Shown: piece by piece, positions 25,042-33,512 of the stretch
How the letters are laid out: each line of letters opens with the position of its first letter
Position numbering within the stretch: position 1 is the stretch's first letter
Origin: Saccharomonospora sp. NB11
GTDB taxonomy: Bacteria > Actinomycetota > Actinomycetes > Mycobacteriales > Pseudonocardiaceae
Direction: 5' to 3'
Assembly (NCBI RefSeq): GCF_015910535.1
Contig: NZ_JACBJG010000004.1
Location: 248,001 to 312,000 of the forward strand
DNA: 64,000 nt
Notes under the pieces: generated by a model
Databases searched by the model: none
The model's input: only the letters and a program-made list of their open reading frames with translations
What the model was told of the DNA's origin: nothing
Made by a program: the position numbers and the translations under genes

Positions 25042-26237
25042 TGGACGAGGTGAACTCTCAGCAGCGTGACGAGCTGCGGGACCGGGTGGCGGCGCTGCTG
25101 GCCGACCACGATCCCGCCACCACCGACCGGCTGGACTTCCTGCGGGCCCGCTTCGACGCGGGACTGGCCTGGGTGCACTTCCCCGTCGGGCTCGGTGGTC
25201 TCGGCCTGGCCAGGGAGGCACAGGCCGTGGTCGACGCCGCGCTGGCCGCGGCGGGCGCGCCCGACAACGACCCTCGCCGCAACGGCATCGGGCTCGGCAT
25301 GGCGGCTCCGACGATCCTCGCCGTCGGCACCGAGGAGCAGAAACGCCGCTTCCTGCGTCCACTCTGGACCGGCGAGGAGATCTGGTGTCAGCTCTTCAGC
25401 GAGCCCGGCGCGGGCTCGGACCTGGCGGCACTGGCGACCCGAGCCGTGCGCGACGGGCAGGACTGGGTGGTGAACGGCCAGAAGGTGTGGACGTCCTCCG
25501 CCCACAACGCCCGCTGGGCGATCCTGCTGGCCCGCACCGACCCGGACGTGCCGAAGCATCGCGGCATCACGTACTTCGTCTGCGACATGACGGCCCCGGG
25601 CGTCGAGGTGCGTCCACTGCGGCAGATCACCGGTGAGGCGGAGTTCAACGAGGTGTTCCTCACCGACGTGCGCATTCCCGACGCCCACCGCCTCGGCGAT
25701 GTCGGTGAGGGCTGGCGGGTCGCGCAGACGACGCTCATGAACGAGCGCGTGGCCATCGGCGGCAACGTCGCGCCCCGCGAGAGCGGCATCCTCGGCCGGG
25801 TCACCGAGACGTGGCGGACCCGTCCCGAGCTGCGCACCGCCGAACTGCACGAACGCCTGCTGCGGTTGTGGGTCGAGCAGGAGGCGGTCCGGCTCGCGGG
25901 TGTGCGGCTGCGACAGCAGCTCGCCGCCGGGGCGCCCGGGCCGGAGGGGTCGGCGATGAAACTCGCGTTCGCCCGGCTCGCGCAGGCGTTGTCCGGCCTG
26001 GAGGTCGAGTTGTCGGGCGAGGACGGGCTGCGATACGACGACTGGTCGTTGCGTCGACCGGAGATCGTCGACTTCACCGGCCGCGAGGCCGGCTACCGGT
26101 ACCTGCGCGCGAAGGGCAACTCCATCGAGGGCGGGACCTCGGAGGTGCTGCGCAACATCATCGCCGAACGGGTCCTCGGGCTGCCCGCCGAACCCAGGAC
26201 GGACAAGGACGTCGCGTGGAAGGACCTGCCTCGATGA
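25041..26237 (+). CDS. Acyl-CoA dehydrogenase
   Basis: 398 residues. The ATG at 25041 overlaps the previous stop (TGATG); a GTG one codon upstream also exists. LFSEPGAGSDLAAL, GQKVWTSSAHNARW and the C-terminal GNSIEGGTSEVLRNIIAERVLG are classical. Together with the coupled next gene it may form an alpha2beta2 heterotetramer, as described for adjacent mycobacterial FadE pairs (FadE26/27, FadE28/29). Confidence 0.9.
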   Translation: MDEVNSQQRDELRDRVAALLADHDPATTDRLDFLRARFDAGLAWVHFPVGLGGLGLAREAQAVVDAALAAAGAPDNDPRRNGIGLGMAAPTILAVGTEEQKRRFLRPLWTGEEIWCQLFSEPGAGSDLAALATRAVRDGQDWVVNGQKVWTSSAHNARWAILLARTDPDVPKHRGITYFVCDMTAPGVEVRPLRQITGEAEFNEVFLTDVRIPDAHRLGDVGEGWRVAQTTLMNERVAIGGNVAPRESGILGRVTETWRTRPELRTAELHERLLRLWVEQEAVRLAGVRLRQQLAAGAPGPEGSAMKLAFARLAQALSGLEVELSGEDGLRYDDWSLRRPEIVDFTGREAGYRYLRAKGNSIEGGTSEVLRNIIAERVLGLPAEPRTDKDVAWKDLPR

Positions 26238-27373
26238 GCACACCCGACCTGCTCTACTCCGACGTCGAGACCGAGCTGAGGGCGACGGTGCGGGACGTGC
26301 TCACCGACCGCGGTCTGCCCGCCTCACTCGTGTCCGGAATGGACAGCGAACCGGCATACGACCCGGCGTTGTGGCGGACTCTGGCGAACGACCTCGGCCT
26401 GGCAGGACTCCCGGTGCCGGAGCACCTCGGCGGGCAGGGGGCGTCGTTCCGGGAGACGGCGCTCGTGCTGGAGGAACTCGGCCGCGCCGTCGCGCCCGTC
26501 CCGTTCCTCGGCAGCGCGGTGCTCGCGACGTCGGTGCTGCTGCACGCGGACCCGGACGCCGAGCCGGTGGCCGCTCTGCTGCGACGGCTCGCGACGGGCG
26601 AGGCCACGGGCGCGGTCGCCGTGACGTTCTCCACGCCCCCGCACGCGGAGTTCCCGACCACGGTGCGCACGGCGGACGGCCTGCTCGACGGCACGGTGAC
26701 CACAGTGGCCGACGCGTCCGTGGCCGACGTGCTCGTGGTGCCCGCCGCGACCACCGACGGGCCTGCCCTGTTCGCGGTGGAGGTCACGGCCGAGGGTGTC
26801 GACGTCGACGAGGTCATTTCGTTCGACCTGACCCGCCGCGTGGCCGACGTGCGACTGCGGCAGACTCCCGCGCGAGAACTCGTCCGGGGCGACGCCGCCG
26901 TCACCGCGCTCACCCGAGGACTGTGCTGCGCGGCCGGGTTGCTGGCCTCCGAACAGCTCGGGGTGGCGCAGTGGTGTCTGGACACGACCGTGGACTACGT
27001 GCGGCAGCGCCACCAGTTCGGTCGACCGGTCGGCTCGTTCCAGGCCCTCAAGCACCGGCTCGCCGACGTGTGGCTGGATCTGGTGACCGCCCGGGCCGCC
27101 GCCCGCTACGCCGCCGACGTCCTGTCCTCCCCCGAGGCGTTCGGCCCGGACTCCGACGTCGAGGTGGCGGTGGCCGTCGCACAGTCCGCGTGCTCCACGA
27201 CAGCCGTCCACGCGGCGGAGGAGGCGATCCAGCTCCACGGCGGCATCGGCATGACCTGGGAGCACCCGGCCCACCTGTACCTCAAGCGTGCCAAGGCCGA
27301 CGAACTCGCCCTCGGCACGCCGGGCCGCCATCGTGCGCGCCTGGCCGAGGTGGTCGACCTACCCCCGGCGTGA
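26234..27373 (+). CDS. Acyl-CoA dehydrogenase, diverged partner subunit
   Basis: 379 residues, ATG overlapping the preceding stop (ATGA). GLPVPEHLGGQGASFRETAL and FGRPVGSFQALKHRLADVWL place it in the family, as does AIQLHGGIGMTWEHPAHLYL. The middle region lacks a recognisable TEP/GSD flavin loop and the end lacks GGTSE, so it is probably the less active half of a heteromeric dehydrogenase with the gene at 25041. Last gene of the operon; a strong hairpin follows. Confidence 0.88.
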   Translation: MSTPDLLYSDVETELRATVRDVLTDRGLPASLVSGMDSEPAYDPALWRTLANDLGLAGLPVPEHLGGQGASFRETALVLEELGRAVAPVPFLGSAVLATSVLLHADPDAEPVAALLRRLATGEATGAVAVTFSTPPHAEFPTTVRTADGLLDGTVTTVADASVADVLVVPAATTDGPALFAVEVTAEGVDVDEVISFDLTRRVADVRLRQTPARELVRGDAAVTALTRGLCCAAGLLASEQLGVAQWCLDTTVDYVRQRHQFGRPVGSFQALKHRLADVWLDLVTARAAARYAADVLSSPEAFGPDSDVEVAVAVAQSACSTTAVHAAEEAIQLHGGIGMTWEHPAHLYLKRAKADELALGTPGRHRARLAEVVDLPPA

Positions 27374-27393
27374 TCGCGGGAGTGGTTCCCTCA

Positions 27394-27427
27394 GCGGGCG
27401 GCGTCGCGATCCGGTGACGCCGCCCGC
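27394..27427. terminator. Bidirectional terminator hairpin
   Basis: GCGGGCGGCGTC (27394-27405) and GACGCCGCCCGC (27416-27427) form a perfect 12-bp stem with a 10-base loop. It fills the 59-base gap between the convergent dehydrogenase gene and the small Cys-rich gene, so it can end transcripts from both sides. Confidence 0.75.
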
Positions 27428-27432
27428 CGCCG

Positions 27433-27690
27433 TCAGACTCCCCAGTGGGCGAAGCCCGGGTGACCGCAGCCGTCCGTCTCACACCGGTTCGCGCTGCCTT
27501 CCCAGTCCTCACACGCGCATTCGATGCAGGGGAAACGTTCCGTGGTGGGCGCGATCCACTCCGCTTCCGCCAGCCGCTCGCGGGCCGTCTGGTACACCTC
27601 GCGCAACCGCTGTTCGATCTCGTACAGCTCGCTGCGGTTGCGGGCGAACGCCCTCTTCTGCTCTCGGGTCAGTTCGGCCGTGTTCTTCAT
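27433..27690 (-). CDS. Small Cys-rich (zinc-ribbon-like) protein
   Basis: 85 residues from an ATG at 27690 with AAGGGA about 7 bases upstream. The N-terminal half is a charged helix (KNTAELTREQKRAFARNR). The C-terminal half holds CIECACEDWEG and CETDGCGHPGFAHWG, six cysteines plus a histidine in the spacing of a zinc site. I do not recognise a named family; a DNA- or protein-binding role is possible. Confidence 0.7.
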   Translation of the reverse strand: MKNTAELTREQKRAFARNRSELYEIEQRLREVYQTARERLAEAEWIAPTTERFPCIECACEDWEGSANRCETDGCGHPGFAHWGV

Positions 27691-27791
27691 GATCGATCCC
27701 TTGCCGTCGTTCGCCGATGTCGCGGCGAACGGCACCAGCATGGTCGGTGGCGACCCGCTGCCAGTAGGGCACGACGACCCGTCCTCGCCAC

Positions 27792-28694
27792 CTACCCGAC
27801 GAGCGTGCGAGCCAGCAGCTCCGCCGTGCGGGCAACCAGTTCGTCGTCCCAATCGGCGTCCTCGACCTCCTTGGTCGTCAGCACGGCCAACACCAGCGGG
27901 GTGCCGTCGTCCGTCCACGCCACGCCCACGTCGTTGGCCGTGCCGTACCCGCCCGACCCGGTCTTGTCCGCGACCCGCCAGTGGGAGGGCAGTCCGGCGC
28001 GGAACCGCGTATCGCTCGTGACGCTCTCGGTGAGCCACGTGACCAACCGATCCCGGTCGGCGTCGTCGAGCGCACGCCCGAGCAGCAGTCGGCGGTAGTC
28101 GGCGGCGAGGGCGGCGGGCGTGGTGGTGTCCCGCCGATCTCCGGGGACACCGTCGCTCAGGTCCGGCTCGTACCGGTCGAGCCGGGTGACGGAGTCACCG
28201 AGCGAGCGGCAGAAGCGCGTGATGCCACTCGGTCCCCCCAACGGCCGAAGCAGCAGGTTCGCCGCCGTGTTGTCGCTCTGCCGGATGGCCGCGGCACACA
28301 GGCCCTCGACCCGCATGCCCGTCCCGGCGTGCTGCTCGGTGACCGGCGATCCCGGCACCAGGTCGGCGTCCGTGTAGTGCACCCACCGGTCGAGATACGT
28401 GCCGTCGTGGTCGAGGTCGCGGAGCACGGCCGCGACCTCGAGGGTCTTGAACGTCGAGCACATCGGGAACAGCTCGTGGGCGCGGTAGGAGACGACGGCT
28501 CCCGAGCGAACGTTGAGCGCGAACACGCCGAGTCGGGCGGCGTGTCGTGACTCCAACGCCCGCAACTCCGCCGACACGGCCCGCGAGACCGTCGCCGAGC
28601 CGGTTGCGGGCACTGAGAGTCCCACGGTCGCGAGGCCCGCGGTGACCGCCAGACCGGTACGGAGCAACGAACGGCGGGAGAAGGTGACACTCAT
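27792..28694 (-). CDS. Class A beta-lactamase with Tat signal
   Basis: 300 residues. All class A motifs are present: S-x-x-K in CSTFK, SDN in RQSDNTAAN, the omega-loop glutamate in RYEPDLSD and KTG in DKTGSGGYG. The start SRRSLLRTGLAVTAGLATVG is a twin-arginine signal, so the enzyme is exported folded and hydrolyses beta-lactams outside the membrane. I use the ATG at 28694, about 8 bases behind ACGAGGA; an ATG two codons upstream sits on top of that site. Divergent from a LysR gene, as in AmpR-ampC pairs. Spectrum cannot be predicted. Confidence 0.93.
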   Translation of the reverse strand: MSVTFSRRSLLRTGLAVTAGLATVGLSVPATGSATVSRAVSAELRALESRHAARLGVFALNVRSGAVVSYRAHELFPMCSTFKTLEVAAVLRDLDHDGTYLDRWVHYTDADLVPGSPVTEQHAGTGMRVEGLCAAAIRQSDNTAANLLLRPLGGPSGITRFCRSLGDSVTRLDRYEPDLSDGVPGDRRDTTTPAALAADYRRLLLGRALDDADRDRLVTWLTESVTSDTRFRAGLPSHWRVADKTGSGGYGTANDVGVAWTDDGTPLVLAVLTTKEVEDADWDDELVARTAELLARTLVG

Positions 28695-28795
28695 CGACAT
28701 TCCTCGTCTTGTCGGGCAACGGGTTCGAGGCGAGCCAAGCAGCGCCACGCCTCCCATGTCCAAGAGCAATGTCCGCGACGGCCATAGCGTTCTGA

Positions 28796-28801
28796 TATAA
28801 C
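28796..28801 (+). promoter_or_regulatory. -10 box of the lysR gene (leaderless start likely)
   Basis: TATAAC ends 7 bases before the GTG at 28809, placing the transcription start at or next to the start codon. The 114-base divergent region also carries the beta-lactamase promoter and should contain the LysR-binding T-N11-A sites, which I cannot single out with confidence. Confidence 0.55.
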
Positions 28802-28808
28802 CGCAGGC

Positions 28809-29753
28809 GTGGACCTGCTGGCGCACCTCGAAGCGTTCGTCGCGATCGCCGAGCAGGGCAGTTTCTCCGCCGCCGCCGACACGCTCTACGTCGCGCAGCC
28901 GGTGTTGAGTCGGCGGATCAAGACTCTGGAGAAACACTTCGGCGGCGCGCTGTTCGACCGCGGCGGCCGTCGCGTGACCACGACCGATCTCGGGCAGTTG
29001 CTGCTGCCCCACGCGCGCGACGTGCTGGGCCGGGTCGAGCACCTGCGCCAGGTGGCCGCGACGGCGCTGGCCACCGCTCCCCACACGCTCGGCGTCCCAC
29101 CCGACACGGACCCGACGGGGCTCGCCCGCGTGATCCGGTCCGGCGCCGAGCGTGGCGTCACCGTGGCCGTGCGCGAGTTGTCCGCCGAGGACCGCGAACA
29201 CGGCCTCGCCGACGGGTCACTGACCTGCGCGGTGGTCCGCGTGGCACCGGAGACCGCGTCGGTGCGCGTGCCGCTCGGCCTCGCCACCGGCTCCCCCGGC
29301 CCCGGCCGTACCGTGCACCTGGAGGACCTGCGGCCCCGGCGTGGAAACGCGGACCGACCAGCGCCGATTCTCGTCACCGCCGAGGACGACGTGCCCTTCG
29401 CCGCCGACCGGCTCGCCAAGGCCGTCGCCCGGGCCGGGCTGGCCGAGAGTCGCCTCGTGCCCGCCACGTCGCTGTCCGCGGCCGTCGCCGACGCCCTCGC
29501 AGGCCCGTCGCTGCTGCTGTGTCCTGCGGAACTCGCCCGTCGGCACGGACTGTCGTGGCGCCCGCTCGCCGATGCTTCCCTGCATCGCGGGTACGAGGTG
29601 GCGTTCTCCCCTCGACGCACCGTGGGGCACGATGACCTCGCGTGGCTCACTCACCTGGTCGCGGCCGCGCTCGGCGCGACTCCACCCGACACCGAATCCA
29701 CATCGGACAGTCGACGTTCCGGTCGTGACAACCCATCGGCGGCGCGAGGATGA
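28809..29753 (+). CDS. LysR-family regulator, probable beta-lactamase activator
   Basis: 314 residues, GTG start. The N-terminal winged helix is typical: LLAHLEAFVAIAEQGSFSAA, VAQPVLSRRIKTLE and LFDRGGRRVTTTDLG. The C-terminal effector domain (about 95-290) is weakly conserved. Gene order (divergent beta-lactamase, overlapping downstream beta-lactamase-like gene) suggests it controls both, in the manner of AmpR. The stop overlaps the next ATG (ATGA). Confidence 0.9.
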   Translation: MDLLAHLEAFVAIAEQGSFSAAADTLYVAQPVLSRRIKTLEKHFGGALFDRGGRRVTTTDLGQLLLPHARDVLGRVEHLRQVAATALATAPHTLGVPPDTDPTGLARVIRSGAERGVTVAVRELSAEDREHGLADGSLTCAVVRVAPETASVRVPLGLATGSPGPGRTVHLEDLRPRRGNADRPAPILVTAEDDVPFAADRLAKAVARAGLAESRLVPATSLSAAVADALAGPSLLLCPAELARRHGLSWRPLADASLHRGYEVAFSPRRTVGHDDLAWLTHLVAAALGATPPDTESTSDSRRSGRDNPSAARG

Positions 29754-30673
29754 GTACCGAACCCACCTACGTGGCGACGTCGACGGAGCTGCTGCGCGTG
29801 GCCGAGTCGATCGCGGAGCACTGGCGCGAGGTCGGCGCGCTCGGACACCTGCTGGCCCGCAACCTCGACACCGGAGAGGAGCTGGGGTTCGACGCCGAGA
29901 CGCCCGTGCCGCTGGCGTCGGTCGTCAAGGTCCCGCTCGGCCTGGTGGTGCTCGACGAGATCGCGCACGGCCGCCTGGACGCCGCTCGACCCGTGACCAT
30001 CGAACCGGCGCAGCGCAGCGTGGGCCCCACGGGTGTGTCGGCGTTCCGGCATCCCGCGACCCTCGCGGTCGGCGACCTGCTCCACCAGACACTGTCCGTC
30101 AGCGACAACGCCAGCGGCGACGCCCTGTTCGACCTGGTGGGTGTGACGACGGTGGACGACCGCCTGCGCGAGTGGGGATGCTCCGGCATTCGAGTGCGGC
30201 ACCGACTCCAACGCATGTACGACTGCGCGGCGGGTGTCGCGGGCGACGACTTCCACCTCGCGTTGGAACTGGCGATCCGCGACGACACCACCCGCCAGTA
30301 CTCCATCGACACGCTCGATCCGGCCCACGGCAACGTGGCCTCGGCCGCCGCGCTGGTCGAACTGCTGCAGCGCATCTGGCTCGACCGCGTCGCCCACCCG
30401 TCGGCCACCGCGGAGCTACGACGGCTGATGGGACTACAGGTGTTCACCCACCGACTCTCGGCCGACCTGCGAACCGACACGGTGAAGGTCAGCGGCAAGA
30501 CGGGCTCGTTCCTGCACCTGCGGCACGAGATCGGGGTCGTCGAGTCGGAGTCCGGCGACCGGGTCGCCATCGCCGCGCTGACCCGCTCCCACCGACGCGC
30601 GATCGTCGCCCACGACGTCGATCTCGCCATCGGCGCCGCCGCCAGAGCGGCGTTCGAGAGTCTGCGGCGCTGA
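29750..30673 (+). CDS. Beta-lactamase-like serine hydrolase without signal peptide
   Basis: 307 residues, coupled to lysR. The penicilloyl-serine transferase motifs are SVVK (in ASVVKVPLG), SDN (in SVSDNASGD) and KTG (in VSGKTGSFLH), with class A spacing. There is no export signal and no obvious membrane segment, so it would work in the cytosol. Its natural substrate may not be a beta-lactam; a cytosolic esterase or peptidase role is equally possible. Confidence 0.88.
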   Translation: MSTEPTYVATSTELLRVAESIAEHWREVGALGHLLARNLDTGEELGFDAETPVPLASVVKVPLGLVVLDEIAHGRLDAARPVTIEPAQRSVGPTGVSAFRHPATLAVGDLLHQTLSVSDNASGDALFDLVGVTTVDDRLREWGCSGIRVRHRLQRMYDCAAGVAGDDFHLALELAIRDDTTRQYSIDTLDPAHGNVASAAALVELLQRIWLDRVAHPSATAELRRLMGLQVFTHRLSADLRTDTVKVSGKTGSFLHLRHEIGVVESESGDRVAIAALTRSHRRAIVAHDVDLAIGAAARAAFESLRR

Positions 30674-30675
30674 CG

Positions 30676-31266
30676 TCACCCAGCGGTCGGCCGCAGGGAG
30701 TCGAGCAACAGGTCGGCGAAGTGGTCACCGACCTCGCGGGCCGACAGCTCACCACTCGGTCGGTACCAGAAGCCGAGGTGGTGCACCGCGCCGAAGAAGA
30801 AGTCCACAATGACCTCCGCCGGTTTGTCCGCACGGAACTCGCCGGAGCGCTGCCCTTCCTCGATCAGCCCCCGGAACCGCTCGTGGTAGCGGCGACGTTG
30901 CCTGCGCACCGCGGCTCGCGTGTCGGGAGCGAGCCGGTGCATGGACTGGAAGAAGATCGTCGTGTCGTCGAGGTTGGCGATGGTGCTCACCACGACGTCG
31001 GCGGCGATCGCGTGCAACCGGTCGCCCACCGGTTCGTCGCTCGCGGCGAACGTCTCCATCCGCCGCGTCTGCTCGCGCAGCACCCGCGCGTAGACCTCGT
31101 ACAGCAGGTCGTCCTTGGAGCGGAAGTAGTGGTACATCGCGCCCTTGGTGACCCCGGCGGCCTCGACGATCTGGCTCACCGACGTGCGGTCGAAACCCTG
31201 CTCGGCGAACAGCCGGGTGGCCGCGGACAGCAGCCTCCGCTGCACGTCGGACTGCGAGGAACTCAT
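30676..31266 (-). CDS. TetR-family transcriptional regulator
   Basis: 196 residues. Helix-turn-helix: LLSAATRLFAEQGFDRTSV, QIVEAAGVTKGAMYHYF, RSKDDLLYEVY. The ligand domain has the FadR/KstR-like feel of regulators of acyl-CoA metabolism (FFFGAVHHLGFWYRPSGELS), but the ligand is unknown. It lies 56 bases downstream of the SDR pair on the same strand, separated by a terminator-like hairpin. Convergent with the beta-lactamase-like gene, 2 bases apart. Confidence 0.9.
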   Translation of the reverse strand: MSSSQSDVQRRLLSAATRLFAEQGFDRTSVSQIVEAAGVTKGAMYHYFRSKDDLLYEVYARVLREQTRRMETFAASDEPVGDRLHAIAADVVVSTIANLDDTTIFFQSMHRLAPDTRAAVRRQRRRYHERFRGLIEEGQRSGEFRADKPAEVIVDFFFGAVHHLGFWYRPSGELSAREVGDHFADLLLDSLRPTAG

Positions 31267-31294
31267 CGCGGCGAGCTTACTGGCCGCCGTGGTC

Positions 31295-31315
31295 GGGGCC
31301 CGGTCGCCGGGCCCC
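31295..31315 (-). terminator. Terminator hairpin after the SDR pair
   Basis: GGGGCCCGG-TCG-CCGGGCCCC is a perfect 9-bp stem with a 3-base loop, 7 bases after the stop of the SDR gene (31322) and 28 bases before the TetR start at 31266. No T-run. Confidence 0.6.
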
Positions 31316-31321
31316 CGGCCG

Positions 31322-32101
31322 TCACGACGCGTCCTCCAGCTTGCGCTGGAGCTTGTTCATCCCCGCGAGCCATCGGTCGGTCCGGGTGGCACGGTGTGCG
31401 TAGTACTCGGCCACCTCGGGGTGCGGGAGGATGAGGAACCGGCCGTCGCGGAGCCCGGCCACGGCAGCGTCGGCAACCTGTTCCGGCGTGATGGCATCCG
31501 CGGCCAACAGCGCCGCACCGGCCGGACCGGCGTCGGCGAGCATGTCCGTGCGCACGCCCTGCGGGCAGATCGCCTGCACCCGGATTCCCCGATGCCGGTA
31601 CGTCACCTCCAGCCACTCGGCGAACCCGAGCGAGGCGTGCTTGGTGACGGAGTAGGGCGCGGAACCGAGGTTGGTGAGCAGCCCGGCGGCCGACACGGTC
31701 GCGAGGAAGTGTCCCCGCCCTCGCTCCAGCCACCGCGGCAACAGCTCCCGCGCGGCGCGGACGTGGGCCATCACGTTGACCTCCCACACCCGCTCCCACA
31801 CGTCGTCGGCCACCTCGGGGCCGCCGGCCACGGCGATGCCCGCGTTGGCGCAGAACAGGTCGATCTCGCCCAGCGCCTCACGCGCCGCCGCGATCAGGGC
31901 GCGCACCCCGTCCTCCGACGCGGCGTCGCCGGGCACGGCCGTGCCCCCGATCCTGGCAGCCACCTCCGAGGCGGCCTCACCGTCGAGGTCGGCGACCACG
32001 ACGCGCGCCCCCTCCGCGGCCAACCGGGTGGCCAGCGCCGCACCGATGCCCCGGCCTCCGCCGGTGACGACGACACCCGCGCCGTCGAGTTCCACCGTCA
32101 C
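31322..32101 (-). CDS. SDR-family oxidoreductase
   Basis: 259 residues, GTG start overlapping the preceding stop (GTGA). TGGGRGIGAALATRL binds NAD(P); VVVADLD favours NAD(H). The active site is Ser...YSVTKHA. The C-terminus has an extended helical end (RATRTDRWLAGMNKLQRKL) unlike FabG. Probably acts in series with the coupled upstream SDR on a hydroxy or keto lipid or steroid-like compound; the substrate is unknown. Confidence 0.88.
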   Translation of the reverse strand: MTVELDGAGVVVTGGGRGIGAALATRLAAEGARVVVADLDGEAASEVAARIGGTAVPGDAASEDGVRALIAAAREALGEIDLFCANAGIAVAGGPEVADDVWERVWEVNVMAHVRAARELLPRWLERGRGHFLATVSAAGLLTNLGSAPYSVTKHASLGFAEWLEVTYRHRGIRVQAICPQGVRTDMLADAGPAGAALLAADAITPEQVADAAVAGLRDGRFLILPHPEVAEYYAHRATRTDRWLAGMNKLQRKLEDAS

Positions 32102-32850
32102 AGTCCACCGCCGAGGGTCACTCCGCCGTCGACGACGAGCGTCTGCCCGGTGATCCAGCCCGCCTGCTCCGACAGCAGGAACGTCACCGCACCGGCCACA
32201 TCGGACGGTACACCGAGCCGCTTCATCGGGTACGCGGAGGCGACCTCCTCCTCGCGGTCGGCGTACAGGGCGGTGGCGAACGCCGTCTTCACCACCGCGG
32301 GAGCCACCGCGTTCACCCGGATCGCGGGCGCGAGTTCGTGCGCGAGTTCGGTGGTGAGCCGAATTAGTGCCGCCTTGCTGACGCCGTACATGCCGATGCC
32401 GGGCGACGTGCGCAGCCCCGCGATAGATGCGACGTTGACGATGGCCCCGCCGTGCTCGCCCATCCACGCGTCGCGGACCTTGCGGGTCCACGCCAACGGC
32501 GACAGCACGTTGACACCGATGATCTTCGCCGCCGCGTCGGGTTCCACGTCGAGGATGGAGCCGTAGACGGGGTTGATGCCGGTGTTGTTGACGAGGAAGT
32601 CGATGCGCCCGAAGGTCTCCAGCGTCCGCTTCACCGCGTCGTCCTGATGCGCGGGGTCGTCGGCCTTGCCGGGAACACCGAGGGCGACCGCGTCGCCACC
32701 CAGTTTCTCGACGGCCTCGGCGAGCGGGTCCGGCTTGCGCGCCGTGATGGTGACCTTGGCACCCGCCTCGACCAGGGCCTGCGCCACCCCGAAGCCGATT
32801 CCCCGGCTGGCTCCTGTCACAATGGCGACCCGGTCTGTCAGTGCTCCCAC
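32098..32850 (-). CDS. SDR-family oxidoreductase, FabG-like
   Basis: 250 residues. TGASRGIGFGVAQAL, VNNTGINP, and SIAGLRTSPG with YGVSKAAL are the cofactor and catalytic motifs; GQTLVVDGGVTLGGGL is the usual C-terminus. I choose the GTG at 32850, six bases behind TTGGAGAA; a GTG at 32868 lies beside the operator at 32871-32884. Divergent from a TetR gene that presumably represses it. Confidence 0.88.
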   Translation of the reverse strand: MGALTDRVAIVTGASRGIGFGVAQALVEAGAKVTITARKPDPLAEAVEKLGGDAVALGVPGKADDPAHQDDAVKRTLETFGRIDFLVNNTGINPVYGSILDVEPDAAAKIIGVNVLSPLAWTRKVRDAWMGEHGGAIVNVASIAGLRTSPGIGMYGVSKAALIRLTTELAHELAPAIRVNAVAPAVVKTAFATALYADREEEVASAYPMKRLGVPSDVAGAVTFLLSEQAGWITGQTLVVDGGVTLGGGL

Positions 32851-32870
32851 GGCCGTTCTCCAATCCACGC

Positions 32871-32884
32871 TAAGCGCTCGCTTA
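32871..32884. promoter_or_regulatory. TetR operator between divergent SDR and TetR genes
   Basis: TAAGCG-CT-CGCTTA, a perfect 6+6 inverted repeat, overlaps the TACAAT -10 box (32883-32888) of the tetR gene, whose ATG is at 32895 (leaderless). Binding there would shut off both divergent promoters: the classic autoregulated TetR arrangement. Confidence 0.75.
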
Positions 32885-32894
32885 CAATTCGGGT

Positions 32895-33512
32895 ATGACG
32901 GAATCCCTGTCGGCCGAGCTGTGGCCGGATGTCCAACCGGACGCGGCCCGCCGCCTCATGCTGGCCGGGGTCGAGTCCTTCGCCCAACGGGGCTACCACG
33001 CCACCACCACCCGCGACATCGCAACCAAGGCCGGCATGAGCCCGGCCGCGCTGTACGTGCACTTTTCGTCGAAGGCCGCACTCCTCTTCGCGATCAGCCG
33101 CAGTGGGCACCAACAGGCACTCGACCTCGTCCGCACCGCCGCCGAGTCGGCCGACGCCCCGATCGACGCGATGCGCGAGATCGTGGAGCGATTCGCCGCC
33201 TGGCACGCGCGACGCCACACGATCGCGCGGGTGGTGCAGTACGAGATCGGAGCACTGCCGGAGCAGGAGTACCGGGTCGTCGCCGAGCTGCGCCGCGACA
33301 TCGAACGCATCGTGACCGACCTCGTGCTCGCGGGCCAGCGTTCGGGCGACTTCACCGTGTCCGACGCCCGCGTGGCCGCCCGCGCGGTGTTGTCCCTGGG
33401 CGTCGACGTGGCTCGCTGGTACACCGAACGGTCCCGCACCTCACCGGACGAGCTGGGCCGACTGTACGGCGAGCTCGCGCTGCGCATGCTGGGCGCCGAC
33501 CCCACGAGCTGA
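32895..33512 (+). CDS. TetR-family regulator, likely autorepressor
   Basis: 205 residues. DNA-binding part: LMLAGVESFAQRGYHATTT, DIATKAGMSPAALYVHFSSK. The ligand domain (VVQYEIGALPEQEYRVVAEL, ARWYTERSRTSPDELGRLY) is of the type often linked to acyl-CoA metabolism in actinobacteria. The operator at 32871-32884 sits in its own promoter. Related palindromes at 21387 and 33579 may belong to its regulon. Confidence 0.92.
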   Translation: MTESLSAELWPDVQPDAARRLMLAGVESFAQRGYHATTTRDIATKAGMSPAALYVHFSSKAALLFAISRSGHQQALDLVRTAAESADAPIDAMREIVERFAAWHARRHTIARVVQYEIGALPEQEYRVVAELRRDIERIVTDLVLAGQRSGDFTVSDARVAARAVLSLGVDVARWYTERSRTSPDELGRLYGELALRMLGADPTS

